The notes beneath the pieces were generated by a model. That model made no database searches, was not told where the DNA came from, and worked only from the letters and a program-made list of their open reading frames with translations. A DNA stretch of 64,000 bases from Paragonimus skrjabini miyazakii (lineage: Eukaryota > Platyhelminthes > Trematoda > Plagiorchiida > Troglotrematidae): NCBI GenBank assembly GCA_014338405.1, contig JTDE01000160.1, forward strand, positions 83,149 through 147,148. Direction: 5' to 3'. The translations under genes were made by a program, and so were the position numbers. Position 1 is the stretch's first letter, and every line of letters begins with the position of its first letter. This document shows, piece by piece, positions 25,098 through 37,805 of the stretch.

Positions 25098-25380
25098 ACT
25101 AGTCCCTTTTGAAGGAAGCACTATACTCGAGTTTCGTTCTTATCAGAGCTTGTCAGTAGTGCATCTTCCCGCCACGGTCGAAATTAAAAATCCAGCCACA
25201 GTTTCATAAGGCAACCACGTTGACCATTAGTCATGACAGACTCATCGTATGTGAACGCTCAGCCATATTCGCTTTGTGAATAGTGCTAACATTGTCCGAT
25301 GACCTCGAGGTGAGACACAGGAACTATCCTGTCGACGCCAGCCGGTGACTCCATGGCCAAAGCTTCTGTCCAAGTTGAAT
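25098..25380 (-). repeat. tRNA-like short repeat, family B, antisense copy
   Basis: On the minus strand it follows family B: a damaged tRNA-like module around 25165-25255 (complement of 'ccacagtttcataaggcaaccacgttgacc'), then the body ending near 25098. Matching sequence continues on the other side of the tRNA-like module to about 25330-25380 ('catcgtatgtgaacgctcagcc', 'gacacaggaactatcctgtc'), as in the 53.6 and 63.2 kb copies. With 26079-26300 it forms an inverted pair. Confidence 0.65.
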
Positions 25381-26078
25381 CCATTAACACGGTTGAGCAA
25401 CATTTCGGTTACTGGTGAGTATTATGGGGCTGGTTGCTCAAAACCTTAGCATAGTACTTCGTTTTGTAAAAGGTTATCAGAAAAATCTACGGGAACGCGA
25501 CGGTTGCTATCAGTTGTGAGTAGTGTACAACCTAAACTGTCAGACACTTCATCGTTTTTTTTATAGAAGAGACCCGATGGCTAAAACTGCGGGCTCACAA
25601 CTAGTGTGAAATCGGTGACAGAAATAGGATATCTAGAAAAATTAAGTACCGTATCACCTGAACCAAGAAATCACACTAGCAGCTCAAGGCTTGCCCATTT
25701 GGACCCAGTTTTTTGTCTTTTCATCCTGTGAAATCTGTCACAATGCATGTCTCTTTCTGAGTAATAACGCCAAACTTGACGCAGGCTGTTCACCACCTGA
25801 CCAACGCAAACGATGTTGGCAATGTTGTCGAAAAAATTAATGGAGATGTATTTCAAACCTCTGCACACGATTTAGTTTATGTACCGGAATTTTAAAATTG
25901 GGCTGATATGTGGTTTCACAAAAAGATATGGTTTCATCCGACCAGGTTTTGGTAAGTCTGATGGTTAGTTGTCTAAGAACACTTGACTTTTCGAATGCAT
26001 AACATTTTTTTTCAGGTTGACAAAATGCACCATTCAGGTTTGTGACAGATATTGTTAGATTACTGATAAGTAGTTGGT
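25381..26078. other. Spacer between the family B pair; no gene seen
   Basis: About 700 bases without a recognisable coding region (frame 25671-25868, minus, has no motif). Transcripts across it could bring the two inverted repeat copies together. Confidence 0.5.
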
Positions 26079-26300
26079 GAGGTCAATGGCGTAATGTTCA
26101 ACATGGTTGCCTCATTAAAGCATGGCCGGTGTTTTAGTCCCGGCCGTGGCAAGTATATGCATTACTGACGAGCTCAAATGAGAGCGAACCTCGAATGTAG
26201 TGCTTCCTTTCGAAAGAGGCTGGCTGGAAAGTCTATCTAAGTACAACTGCTGCAATCATGTGTGAGCGATTTTCAACTTGAGATATTTCTAAGCTTTGGT
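26079..26300 (+). repeat. tRNA-like short repeat, family B, sense copy
   Basis: The module at 26079-26150 has an A-box-like 'tggcgtaatgttcaacatgg' and a B-box-like 'tgttttagtccc' within a GCCGG/CCGGC-flanked arm, as in tRNA-derived SINEs. The body includes 'actgacgagctc' and 'cgaaagaggctggctggaaag' and ends in 'ttcaacttgaga'. The same body is found at 46776-46920 and, antisense, at 25.1, 53.4 and 63.0 kb. Confidence 0.7.
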
Positions 26301-28896
26301 ATAGATGTCCGGATCGTTGTACTTGGCGCTTTGACCATTCGTCAGGATGGTAGTAATTACTGGAGATTCCACTCACAAAGTTGTATTGATAATTTTTGTG
26401 TGCTTACCTTTTATTAACTAATCTGTCAAGTTTCACAAATCTAAATCGATGGAAGCTAATTATGAATGATCGTTCCACATTCGAATTAAGTTAATCACCA
26501 ACGTTAAAACGAACTATCTCCATACTGTTGACGCAGTTTGGAGACTTACCTGTGAATTTTTTCAGCATGCCATTGATCTCATATTTTATTTGCATAATTT
26601 GCTGTGTTCAACAAAACATCAAATCTTTCATCAGAAAGAGGATACGATCAGAATTGATGAAAGTGTGCGGTATTTGGTTTGCAGAATTCCACTCTAATTT
26701 GTTCTAACGAAAATTGTATATATTAACAGTGTGCTCCAGTTCTTCTCTCTACGTTGTGTTCTTGGTAAGCGATTTCATAGTGACTTAGATTAACTTTGCC
26801 ATAGTCCACCAGATCGTGGAAGTAAATAGTTTTTTCTCGCAGCTTCTTTTCATCTTTCTATGTTAATAAGATAGTGTAAACTGTATACTAGTTGATGCTA
26901 CAACTAGTAATAAAAGTGTAGAATAATCTTAGGGTCATCCGGCACTCAAACAGGACGTTATTCACAGTTAGTGAAATGACACAAGTTGAGCGTTTTAACG
27001 CTTATTTGTTGATTATGTTCCATCTGTCTTATTTAGAACAATTTGGTTCAGATGTGAGTCTTGAAATCAAACTGTTCCACAGATCCTACCGGCAAACCTC
27101 CCAAATTTAACAAGTGAGTTAATAAGATACGATATGAATTTATTTCGTGCAATGCTCGTCCGTTGCAATTCGACAGCAAACACCCGGAAGGAGCCAGCGT
27201 CATCGATTGCCAAGCGTCACTTGATGACGCAACATGTGATTAACTCATCAGTCATTTTGTGTTCTGTTCACGACTCGAAATAAACGTTTGCTACGATATG
27301 TCGAGGCGATTGCGATCAGACACCGTCACCCCATTTTGTGCGCACAAAAAGGACTGTTTGTGACGTTGATGCTGCCTTGGTAGCAACTGAACTGGTTTTG
27401 AGCCTTGACCTTTTGTGATTGCCATGTGGCTTGGAATTTTGTACATTTTAACTCGTCTGCAGTAAACACCAGAAGAGATGCAGCGAAATCTGCTCGAACA
27501 TACATCGTGTAATGTCAGTCTTTTGTCTGTACTATTCAAATTTCCAACGGGAAATGGTTGTTTCAAATGTATGATATGGCGACTTCGTCATATGTACAAT
27601 CGGGCCTAGAGTCATATTATCCTCAGGAATTTTGCGTAAACCAGAGTCTTCGTATAACGTAGCCTGTCCGTCACACTTTTTCACTTACAGAAGGATCATT
27701 TCATCTGTTTCGCTGGTTTACTTGTTATTGGTTCAACGAATTGATGGCATTGTAAGCCAAAAGAGATACTTCATTAGTACGGTACCATAAACAGACGGAA
27801 CGCATGAAGCCCATTGTACCTTCGCATTAGACTTGAATCATGGTCCCGATTACTGGTATGAGTACGAGCGACCTACTGAAAATAGCATTTGTCCCTTCTG
27901 CAACAGAATAGTCGGTTGAGCCTTAAGTTTGTTGTTATTGACAGGCGACAACAGAAACTGATGTCCATTTGTCAAAAACAATGCTTCGGTAAATAACCCG
28001 AGATGAAGTGACCTCCAAATACGGATTCCTGATAAAGAGCCGACGTGTATTTCATCGAGACATTAAATAAACAGTGAAAACGGAGGCAACTGAAGTAACT
28101 GCAGATGGATGAACAGTACTAAAAGTTTGTCGATAACGCCATGAGTTACTGAATATTTCCCTATTAGTTTTGATATCCTACTTGTGTTTATCAACGATCT
28201 TCTTAAAACATCCTGAGTATGAGGACCACGTCGTGCGTCGACAACCAAGTAGACGCGTTCATTATGTACACCTGATGTGAGGACGCACACACAGAGAGAG
28301 TATGGAGATAGGTAATCAACGTCGACGGATGTGTCAAAACTTTCACCATTCGCAGCAGTTGGATGAGTTGCAATCAGATGGAACTCACATAGTGTGACTA
28401 TCATAATCATCGCTGACAGTAGGAAGGAGACTAAACTTCACTTTCTTCATTTCTTAAGAAGAAATGAGCGGATGATTACAGTCTTTTCCTCTCATTTTCT
28501 AAGACTGAAATATGGTCGGTTTAATTACTTGGGGATAATTGTATGTCTGTGCACGGAATGTCTGAGTTTGGACGAAACGGATTAGCGATGATCCAGAGGG
28601 AAAGGGAGAAAGAAGGAACAGTTGTAAACGTACGTATACTTGTTAAAAACAAACCCTACCATAATAAGTTGGAGAATGCAAGCTAGAGAATCTTAAGGAA
28701 ATCTGATATTTCAGAGGTACTTTTACAACTGAATGATACAGAGTGCACGTTTTTCATGTCAAACTAACCATCCTCATTCCAAGTCGCAATAGCTAAAAGT
28801 TATTTGAATCTCGTTTAATGTGATCACAATACTGAATAAAATTTCACAAATGACCATAAAAAAACTATACGGTCATTTTTATGAGTACTAATCAGA
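26301..28896. other. No gene seen
   Basis: Frames at 27291-27566 and 28063-28410 (minus) lack recognisable motifs. No RNA gene or repeat identified. Confidence 0.45.
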
Positions 28897-28990
28897 AACG
28901 CGTCTGGGGATCGAACCTAGTCCAGTCCTCTAAAGAACTGAAGTGCAAGGTATTAATCTACCCGCGAGAGTTGAGCCAAAATAACTTCGG
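28897..28990 (-). repeat. tRNA-like module, separate family
   Basis: The reverse complement has 'ttggctcaactctcgcgggtaga' like an A box and 'aggttcgatcccc' like a B box, with four of five T-stem pairs. The distance between boxes and the lack of a clean acceptor stem argue against a functional tRNA. It is probably the head of an old tRNA-derived SINE, not clearly family A or B. An AATGACC/GGTCATT hairpin around an A-rich loop lies just beside it. Confidence 0.45.
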
Positions 28991-30522
28991 TTTGGCTTAT
29001 GTAATTTTCTCTCCGAACGACATTCTTAAATAGTATATTGTGAGACAGCAGATTGTGATATTTTCGCATACTCACTAAGTGGGTGAAGACATCAACCTTT
29101 TACAGTATTCCGATCAGGATGGCAAACTAATCTGTCTAACACGTACTTTTTGCGAAAGTGGAACCATATATTTCCAAAACGAGACAGAATTGACGCCGGA
29201 TTAGCGCGTTTTGTACGCGCGTGACGTTATAAAGAATAATTCCAAACATTTCATTGTGGGTATACATGGAAGAACGTTTCGTTCTTCATCTCGAACAATC
29301 TTTAAGTGTACGTACCACGTAATCATCAACTTTATCTTTTAACTATTTCCAATGACAACTAGTTTCTACGGGGGATCACGTCAATCCAACTGTCTGGCAT
29401 CGAAAGCATTCAAGCTGATATTAATTAAGTTAACAAAGACTACATTTGCATACTTGCTGGGTGTTTACACTAACATGTCACGATGCATAATTTCACTGTG
29501 TAGATGAACACCACTCTGAAATGACAATGAGACACTCCGAATTCAGATCTGCTGAGCTCAGTCGGTAGGAGTATGCCATAGCGTTTGTACCAAATTAACT
29601 ATCATCTGTATGAATATTTACTGAAGTGGACATGACATTTTGTCATGGTCACTATTACACGACGTTGTATGAGGGTTTCAAAAACTATTGCTTTTTTTGT
29701 TCGCAGTTAGGTAGACACGGGAATATGCACTCTGTCTCTTAAAACAGCAAGCGTCGACTTGCCACGAGATCTATTGTATGCAAACTGTGAATAGTGCACC
29801 CTTCCGCTTAATTGCGATAGGTACATATTAGCTTGCAGTTTATTGTAAATATCTAACTTGTCGAATTTAGGTTTGAAAAGAGTAAAAAATAAACAGTTAA
29901 TTAAAAATTAAAAAGGAGTGGTGTTCCGGCTATGAATTTCTGACATTGTGGGTTGTGACTAAACAAGGATAACCGAAATTAAGTAGGTAGATTCTAAAAC
30001 TGTCTAACAAATGAGTGACAACTATTATGCTAAGATAAGCATTTTAAGGTGTTCGCAATAAATGTAGCTACTTTTTACATATTTTTTGGTTATTGGCGTA
30101 ATTGAATGCTTGCCCGTGCAAAATTTAATGTCCATGTTTAAATTGCCATACAGTTGCTTTGTACATATCAAAAAAGAATGTTACACCATTTCGTAGCGTC
30201 ATATTCTCAGGACTAGTTGAAAAAATTATCAATAACATGCGAGCTACAATGATCGGAATAAAAATACAGTGATAAGATTGTGGGTTTTTAACATACATTC
30301 ACATTTGAAAATGTTCACGCTATTATCCGTTTAGTTTTTCGATGAAATTTAAACATTGGTTGCGGGATTTAATAACGTTCTGGTTGAGGGAGTGTACGCT
30401 TGTTTCAATTTGGATGTGCGACTTGAAGTTGTACAGAGATTAAAGATGTTACTTATATCCAAACACTTCGTCAACAAAATGTTTTCATACTTTTAAGCAT
30501 GATTAATCGAAGACCTTGACAA
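28991..30522. other. No gene seen; isolated A-box-like fragment
   Basis: At 29551-29575 'tgagctcagtcggtagga' resembles a tRNA D arm, but no B box follows, so it is at best a SINE scrap. The rest is AT-rich, with stops in all frames. Confidence 0.4.
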
Positions 30523-30531
30523 TTTAATCAG

Positions 30532-30846
30532 GTGTCATGCAACTGCCTGAGACGAGAAGTTATATACGTTTGTAAAATAGTTCAGGACATTTCTTTTTCA
30601 CACTATGGAAAACCAGAATGGAATAATATGGTCAGTGGAAACTTATGCTACAATTATGATTCAAACCAACAACTCAGATTACCTGGCAGACGATCGGAAA
30701 TTTCGAAATTGGACCCAATTAATCACGGGTCCCATTATCTCATACGAAATCCTCTGAATGTTCCAAGGGCGACTGTCCCTATACAATTTTCCAAGCAGTC
30801 TGCGCTAGAATTGAAGTCGGCCTTAAAGACCCGGGGGAGGTGGTAA
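30532..30846 (+). CDS. Unidentified open frame, possible exon
   Basis: 104 codons to the TAA at 30844-30846. The second half reads like real protein: LRLPGRRSEISKLDPINHG, SHYLIRNPLNVPR, then a Lys/Arg-rich end. No family is recognised. 'aggtggtaac' at the end could hide a splice donor. The first third is less convincing, so a shorter exon beginning near 30625 is possible. Confidence 0.3.
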   Translation: MSCNCLRREVIYVCKIVQDISFSHYGKPEWNNMVSGNLCYNYDSNQQLRLPGRRSEISKLDPINHGSHYLIRNPLNVPRATVPIQFSKQSALELKSALKTRGRW

Positions 30847-32891
30847 CAGGGGTGGGAAATACCTTCAAAACGATGGTGTGCCAATTTTCAAGGAAACAGT
30901 TGATATCAAGGGATCAAGGCTTACCGAGGAATGAGCTACCTCACCAGATGTAACTCCGCTCTGTGAAGTCCTGTTGGTGGTTGACATCAAGAGGTAACAA
31001 AAAACCGGAACACTTAAGTAATTTTAAGATTAGTGGGTAGGTTGTCCTGTGAACTTCGTTCGACAACATACCGGCTGTGTGGATAAATTTTGCAAGCGAA
31101 GGGATAGAGTTGGAACACTGGTTCATTCATGAAGTCATCGGTCAGAAGTAAATGTAGAAATAATAATCTTATTATTTGCCAGTATATACAACCGTGATAT
31201 ATTCACAGATGATATATTGGTATTCATTATTGTTCTATCAGTGGAGATGGGCAATTTATGTCATCAAGCTAGACAACCTGAAAATATTCGGAGATTGTTC
31301 AACTCAATTAAGAAAAAGTGCTTTTATGACACACTCTAGTCATTTGCTTCCTGCTCAATTATGAGTTGATTTAACAGATTGAAGAGGTTGCTGTAAAGTG
31401 ATCCCTACGTTCAATAGTGACAGTTGACTTGATTAGTAAACTCAAACCTCATTCACCGTCCGTGGCTCAGTTCAACCAGGTATACGACGGATTGCCTCAT
31501 CCCATGCAACTACCAAAGTGCGTGTGAACGGTAAGTCTGTACTTTGGCAGTGAAGTCTACAATTTGACTCACGTAAACCCTGGATCATTTAACAATATAT
31601 CAGACTTCACGATTAACGATTTGATGAATAGAATACGTTAACATGAAGTTCGCAGTCTACGTTCAGCGTGTTACAATGTACGGTAAACGGCAATGCAACT
31701 GCTTATTGGAGACGGTTAGTTGTACACCACCGATCGCGTCATCGCATCGAAAGGCGTCAAGTTATGAAAGTGATGATCAGGTTTTGAAGTGAGATCAAAC
31801 ACACGCGTTAATTTAGTCGATTTAATTAGAAAATAATGAGACTGATGGTAGTTTGTTAAAGATATGATATACAACGTTTCTGTGGGATTTAACCTGAATA
31901 GAAACATAGCCAAACAACGACGATTCTTCTAAGCCCAAACTAGCTTACCAGAGTTGTATACCAGGTAGTCAGTAGTAAGTAAAGTTACTATGAAAACAAA
32001 TACACAGTCCGTGATTATTGTTAAAGACTTGAATCCATGATTTAGGACCGTGGAAAATAACTTGATGTAGCCAAACCTTAATGGTAGAGCGGTCTATCCA
32101 TTTTCCTGCTAAATGGCGTTAATATTGGAGATGGCACATAATGAGTGGCGGGTATCACTTTAAAAAAATGAAACGCATTTGTTCAAGGTGTTAGCCGCAA
32201 ACTGCAAATCTGTCAAAACGCTCAGTAGGCGATTAACCGTGTTTCTACACTTCTATGAAATCTAAACGTTTAGACTGTGTACAAAATAAAAACGGGCTTA
32301 ACTTTTTCAAACCCACACTGATGTATTTATAGTGTCGAATGTTGCATTTTTATTGCTCAACTTTTTTGAACAAAATGCCATGTTCATTTTTGACGAGTAC
32401 AGTTACCCGATTTAAGACCCAATATCTTTCATCCACGGACCTATTCCTATAGTGGATCGATGAAAAAGAACGGTGATAAGAATACATAAGCAAACCACTG
32501 CCAGCTGACGTTATGAATAGCACAGTTTATGTTGATATTTTGCAGACGTTTCTAGTAGTATTAGCATGATTGTTCTTGGTGTCAGGAAGGATTTCGTTAT
32601 CGCAAATCTGTGTGATAGTTAGTGCCAAGATGTTTCAATATCAGTATGCGAATAACGTGATTGGGCTGGCTACTTGATAACCATGTTGCGAAATGCGCAC
32701 AAGCTGGTCTATCGAAAGGCGATGTACCAAAAAACCTCTGATATATTCGTGATTTGACGCTTTATGATTTACAAATTGTTGCAGAAGCTAGGATCAACTA
32801 GATGATCCGCTTTTGGTAAGCCATTTGATGCAAAGCATCTTAATTGAATGTATGTGAGCCAGTCGGGTAAGATCTGGCTAGCGATATTACA
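30847..32891. other. No gene seen
   Basis: Frames at 30941-31126, 31176-31364 and 31716-31913 lack motifs. A 7-bp hairpin (CCAAAGT/ACTTTGG) near 31512-31548 was noticed. Confidence 0.45.
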
Positions 32892-33071
32892 ATGGGGATT
32901 TACATACTTGTCTTACTGATCTGTTTGCTGTTAACAGGTTGTGTACAGCGAAATGACACCATTGGGTTCAGTGACGGTATCACTGACATTGCTCCGCAAC
33001 GTATTCTGTTGGTTAGTGATGCAAGTGCGAATCATGTGCAAAAACTGCCCATTGTTGAAAGTCAATTGTCA
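32892..33071 (+). CDS. Possible first exon encoding a signal-anchor peptide
   Basis: From ATG 32892 the peptide starts MGIYILVLLICLLLTGC, a short hydrophobic core typical of a signal peptide or signal anchor. It continues GFSDGITDIAPQRILLVSD and ANHVQKLPIVESQLS. A splice-donor-like CAG|GTATCC occurs at 33069-33077. If the donor is not used, the frame ends at 33092 after five more codons. The segment 'ITDIAPQRILLVSD' is faintly like the N-terminal region of GPI ethanolamine phosphate transferases, but too short to assign. Both the first-exon reading and the family hint are inference. Confidence 0.35.
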
Positions 33072-33092
33072 GGTATCCAAGTTGTGATCTGA

Positions 33093-35239
33093 TCGCTTGC
33101 GATGATAGGTTTACCTAAGACGACCATCAAACAATCCTTGAGCTTAGGGCCCAAGTAAATTAATCTTTATCTAGTTATCATGGAGGGTAATTTTTCTATG
33201 TGTTTCTGACGCTGGTAACTTGGTTTGCCACTTTCTCATTGGTTTTAGGATCACTAATCAATCACACTAAATTACACCTTCACCGATTTATCTACAGCTT
33301 TTCAAACGCATCTTGACTGTCCGCTGGTTTCCCTCACTTGAATAATCTAACTGGATTAGATGTTTTGTTCTCCACGTCTTTGAAAATTATTGGTTAAAAT
33401 AACACCAAGAATAATAAAATATTTTCAATAACTCAGGTGCGTACATTTCTTCATGAAGTATTTCAATTAGTGAGTTTTTACATTCATTACCTAAAAGTCA
33501 TTCGGGCTGCTATGTCCTTGTGGCATGTGTTAATTTTTCTAATCAGTCCGAACCTTCAACTTCCAGAACAGCATCTTCAACGCCAAGGCCAGGAAATGGT
33601 TTTTAAGGAAGTAGACAGACGTGGACTCAATAAAACTTCAAACGCATGCATCTGAAATCCATCATACATGTTTTGATTAGAACTACATGATTGCCGCGCT
33701 GTTTGTTACTAAACTTTTGAACGGAATACACGGGTTTGCCGGTGCTTTTTTTAAGCTTCGATCTATCTACTCTAGCAGATACGTGATTAACATGCCACGG
33801 TCACACATGTTTTATCGGAGAATATAACTTCAGAAGATAACAATATGATTTCTCTGCAAGGTGAAGTGAAGTCTTAGACTCATCCAGGATGCTTTTGCCA
33901 CGTTTTCACTGAAGTAAGTAGGCTGAGGAATTGTGTCTAGCTGTAAAGCAAAGGAAACGTAAGCTGAGTGAACCCTATACGATACACAGGAGGCTGGGTT
34001 GAGTTTGAATGAAACTGACTGATCCATTGACGGACAAAATACTTGATTCCTGTTTCTTCCAGGCATATGATTTAGCAAGATCTTTTAAAAAGTTGTCAAA
34101 CGTATAATTAATGGAAGATTATATAAGTTTGAACACTGACCTCTTCAAGAAGTCTCTCTCTATGGTAGTTTTGTGTCATCGCTTCCGTTCAGCAGTTGAT
34201 TGGCTTTATCACAACCATCTGAAGCAGTTCTAAATAACCCTGAATTAATTTGAAATCGTCAGTGAAATATTGTTGCCCACAATAATGAAGTTAGGCCTAA
34301 AGTGTAAAGTGAATTCTCTTTTTAATTACGTAAACTTAAACACTGTGGTTTATTCTCTGTTGCCCTACACGTCACTTGTTTGCATTTTTATCTGGTCAAC
34401 CACTTCGTGGACCAAGTTTGTTTAGTTTATTATTTAGCTTGACCTAAGTTTTAGCCACAAAGTTTGGTAGTGGTGATCAACAGTAAAGTACGTTTTGGGA
34501 AAAATCTCAGTCACCTAAGATTCTTATTGTAATCTGAAGATAATGTGATTGGTGTTCTTCGAAAACGAAATCTATTTGATTATCTGCCTGATAACCATTC
34601 GCTCATGATGACTAAGCTGTCTTGATCTGTATGTGCATTTGTCAAAGCACGGTGGACGTGTAAGGTTCGTTTATCTACTTCCAACCTGACTTACGTTTAC
34701 CTCACTAAGTCTAGCGTAAAGTCATTGAATACAATTACAATGTCCTTCACTTATTAACTGAGAACATATTTGGGTTCACAACACTCATCACCATTAAGAG
34801 AAACAAATCAATGACGAATATGTGATGATAGGTAGATAAAAAATGCAAGAATGAGAAAAAGAGCGTTTATAGACCATATTTCTGCCGTTAAACGAAGTAC
34901 AATTTGTTAGTTTATTGTCAGGGATCAATCGTTGACTCTGATCAGGTTTAGAAGAGATTCAGTTGTGGAAAGTCTTGCTTTTGTTTGCAGTCAAAACGAC
35001 TGACAATGTCGGTAGGCAAAAACGAAACAAACGGTTCACCGTATGAATTATGAGGGTCATGTTTGGAATCAGTTTCTCACTCAATACACTGTCGTATGTA
35101 ATCTGCTAAACGTTTCAGAGAGTTGACTGTATAATTTTGATTTCTCAAGTAGTTTACATTGCAATCCACCAACACCCTTCTTTTACTTCTGTGTATGACT
35201 CGGCGACAGACTTCGTAATTCTGGTGCGACCCGACTGTA
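33093..35239. other. No supported gene
   Basis: Frame 33437-33655 (plus) follows an acceptor-like 'ataactcag' and has a hydrophobic stretch (LWHVLIFLISP), but nothing ties it to a gene. Frame 33830-34078 (minus) has no motif. The rest is stop-rich. Confidence 0.35.
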
Positions 35240-35302
35240 AAGTATATGGGGTTCGGCCGGACTCGAACTAAAGACAGCCTGCTCCAAGCACTCATATTCA
35301 AG
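35240..35302 (-). repeat. tRNA-like B-box fragment
   Basis: The reverse complement contains 'agttcgagtccggccgaa', a good B-box/T-arm sequence, preceded by 'gagtgcttggagcaggct' and followed by a tail resembling family A ('cagtcgggtc'). No complete A box or acceptor stem. Probably a truncated, diverged family A copy. Confidence 0.4.
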
Positions 35303-36730
35303 TATACGGTCGATAATTAGAGAGACCTAATGTTCAGCAACACTTCCGTGTATACCATTTGCCAGGATCGCTTGTACCTGTGTGACTGAATTGAATTTAC
35401 CTATACTGGAAGTAGTGGCTACCGCAATAGTTAGTGGGTGCTGCAATGGAAAGACAACGATGAGGATGGTAGCAGACGTCGCTGTTATACAGCTAACTGC
35501 ATATTAACATTTTTAAAATTGTTTTTGTGGGATCCCGTGTTCGGAATTCTGATTAATACAAACGAAATTATGAAATTCTCCTTGATAGGCTGACCAAATT
35601 CTACCTAGCATTTTGAAGGTTTTGGTTTTGAGAAGACCTCTTTTTCAGCGTGTCTGGTTGAATCCGGTCCGAACAAGACTGATGTAAGTATTTCCTTAAG
35701 AAAACGATCTTTTCTATTGATTACATTCGAGATATTTTACCATTTGTCTTGAGACAATAAGGTGAGCTGACTTTTTGCATTGAAACCAAATGTCGTTCTG
35801 AATAAAATGTTTGTTTTTTTACCGAAATAATACAATGACTGCTATTTGATATCCTCTGTTGAAGTCTCTGGAGACCTCAGCTGTTCAAAGTACAGTAATA
35901 ACCACTTGTTCGGAATGCTTTCGTGACCCCAGAATATTGTTCTCATGATAGTCAAGTTTCAAACCAGTCAACGGGTGGTCGAATTTGTTATCGTACGGAC
36001 AATTCAGAGATGATTAAAAAGTGGCCACACAAAAATATTTTGTTGCGCCAGAAAGACAATAACAAAAAGGTCAGGTTTAATATTGTCGATTCATGCACAC
36101 TGCCAATTATGCACACATTTAGAGATTTAGGGTAGATTCTCGCAAGACCATTACGTCTGCGACGGTTATTCAGTGTGATAAGTAGTTGGTCTATTGACAG
36201 AATTGTTTGAAGAGCGAGGCTAATATTGCTTAAGTTTAAGTGAGTTGATATTGATTAAATGTTCACTGATCAGGTGCGCTAAAAAGACCAGTAATTACAT
36301 GAATTCTGAGCCTATTACGTTAGGGTTAGCTAGACATAGGGTTGTAGGATAGAACCGCCACCCAAGTGTGTGTTCGTAGACTTATTCTTTTCAATCCTCG
36401 GGGAAAACTAATTTATACACTAGCGTCGTCACTCATATGTTTTGTGGTGTTTCTCCTTCACATAACTGGTGATCACGTTGCATAATATGAGAAGCAAAAG
36501 TGTTTTAGTTTGCTATGTTAGCCCAAAGATATACATGATGTACGTTGCCATGTCTTTGCATTTGGTTTCGCTCTCTTTAGTCTTCTAATAAAAATTAGTC
36601 TGGTTATATATACTACTGGACATGACAACAATTTCTGAACAGAACGAACAGGAAGGCGGAACTTTACAACTATGATTAACTGATTTCACGACTCGTTGCT
36701 TTTTACGCACATAACATTTGTTGTCATTGT
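35303..36730. other. No gene seen
   Basis: Stop-rich. The frame at 35923-36135 is polar and unrecognised. Confidence 0.45.
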
Positions 36731-37105
36731 TTGTTTAACTTGGCTTCACTGATCCTCAGTGATTGGGGGTTGAAGCTAATTAACAGCACTGGGAAACCAT
36801 TGACTGACCGCGTATTAGAAGGCAAAGAGTTAAGAACAGCCAAACGTGGACCAGCTCTAGCAAACGTTGTTTCAAACGACCAATGCCGATTGGACAGTTG
36901 TATGCCAGTGGTCAAGAAGGCGATTTGGTGCTCGGTTTATTCGATAGGCTGTCTGAATTTCTTCAGTTTGTTTAACTTAACCATGGTGAACTCTCTAGTT
37001 CACCATCATCGTGAGTTAAAAATCCAAGCTTATTGTCTTCATCTGGAGAGAAGTCCATCGTTCGTATCGAGAAGACACGACGAGTTGCGGCTAGGTCAAT
37101 TCTAA
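36731..37105 (+). CDS. Unidentified 124-codon open frame
   Basis: The longest plus-strand frame without N in the single-copy part of the window. It contains GWGLK-like and KRGPALANVV blocks and a Lys/Arg-rich C-terminus, but no family is recognised. A perfect 10-bp hairpin lies inside it at 36983-37006. A competing minus-strand frame covers 36724-36915. No start context or splice sites give support, so it may be chance. Confidence 0.2.
   Translation: MFNLASLILSDWGLKLINSTGKPLTDRVLEGKELRTAKRGPALANVVSNDQCRLDSCMPVVKKAIWCSVYSIGCLNFFSLFNLTMVNSLVHHHRELKIQAYCLHLERSPSFVSRRHDELRLGQF
36983..37006. repeat. Perfect 10-bp hairpin
   Basis: ATGGTGAACT, loop CTCT, AGTTCACCAT. One of the longest perfect small hairpins seen outside the repeat pairs. 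Confidence 0.8.
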
Positions 37106-37479
37106 ACGCACTATCAACATGCCAGTGATGACGTGACCATGCTGTTTAAGTGCTTTCGCTAAATTAGTCATCCACTTGTAAGTTTTCATTCTAGGCAGAA
37201 TCAATAAGGATGTCTGACCGTAAGTTTAATGGCTAATTTGGTGACAAAAAGGCAACCTAAAGATACCAATTCTTGACCCATAAGCTACCATGCCACTTCT
37301 GGTTCTGCAGGGATGTGAACGTATTTAGGGTTAACCTTGTACTTTACTGTTACACTAGAATGACGATGTGGACAGCTGCACGAAAACAGCAACACACCTA
37401 CTGTTGATGCTTGGCAAAATCAATGAGAAAGATTGGGGACTAGTTCAAGTTTTACGAGTAATCTGGTGAGAGACTGGCG

Positions 37480-37555
37480 ATTCAGGGACTCAAACCACGA
37501 TCGCCAGAAGGATGCCAACCCAGTGTCTACCATGTCAACTTCATATTCAGAGGTT
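37480..37555 (-). repeat. Possible diverged tRNA-like repeat
   Basis: The reverse complement has 'gttgacatggtagacac' in the A-box position and 'gtggtttgagtccc' in the B-box position, inside an arm closed by TGGCGAT/ATCGCCA. Spacing resembles family A, but flanks are not clearly shared. Confidence 0.3.
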
Positions 37556-37805
37556 TTTACGTATCCAGTTATAACTGCATCTCCTCCAGGAAGTCTTACT
37601 TATGAATAAGGTGAACTCTCATTTGTTTATTTTAATATCACTGATTCTAATTGTTTGCGCTACTGTTTATTGAAATGGTAACTGAATTCGACGCATGGAA
37701 GTCACCTGACTGGAAGTTGTACATTGTTTGAAATTACTTATTTATTGTGTCCAGAACTCGCTTGGTCTGAGTAAACTTTCAATATTCCGCTATAATCAGC
37801 CGAGG

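Noticed and set aside
28063..28410. Non-LTR retrotransposon RT (a plus-strand block near 28170-28205 reads like FINDL)
   Set aside because: No YADD/FADD motif or other RT blocks nearby; five residues are not evidence.
36318..36350. Telomere-like TTAGGG words
   Set aside because: Only isolated occurrences, no tandem array.
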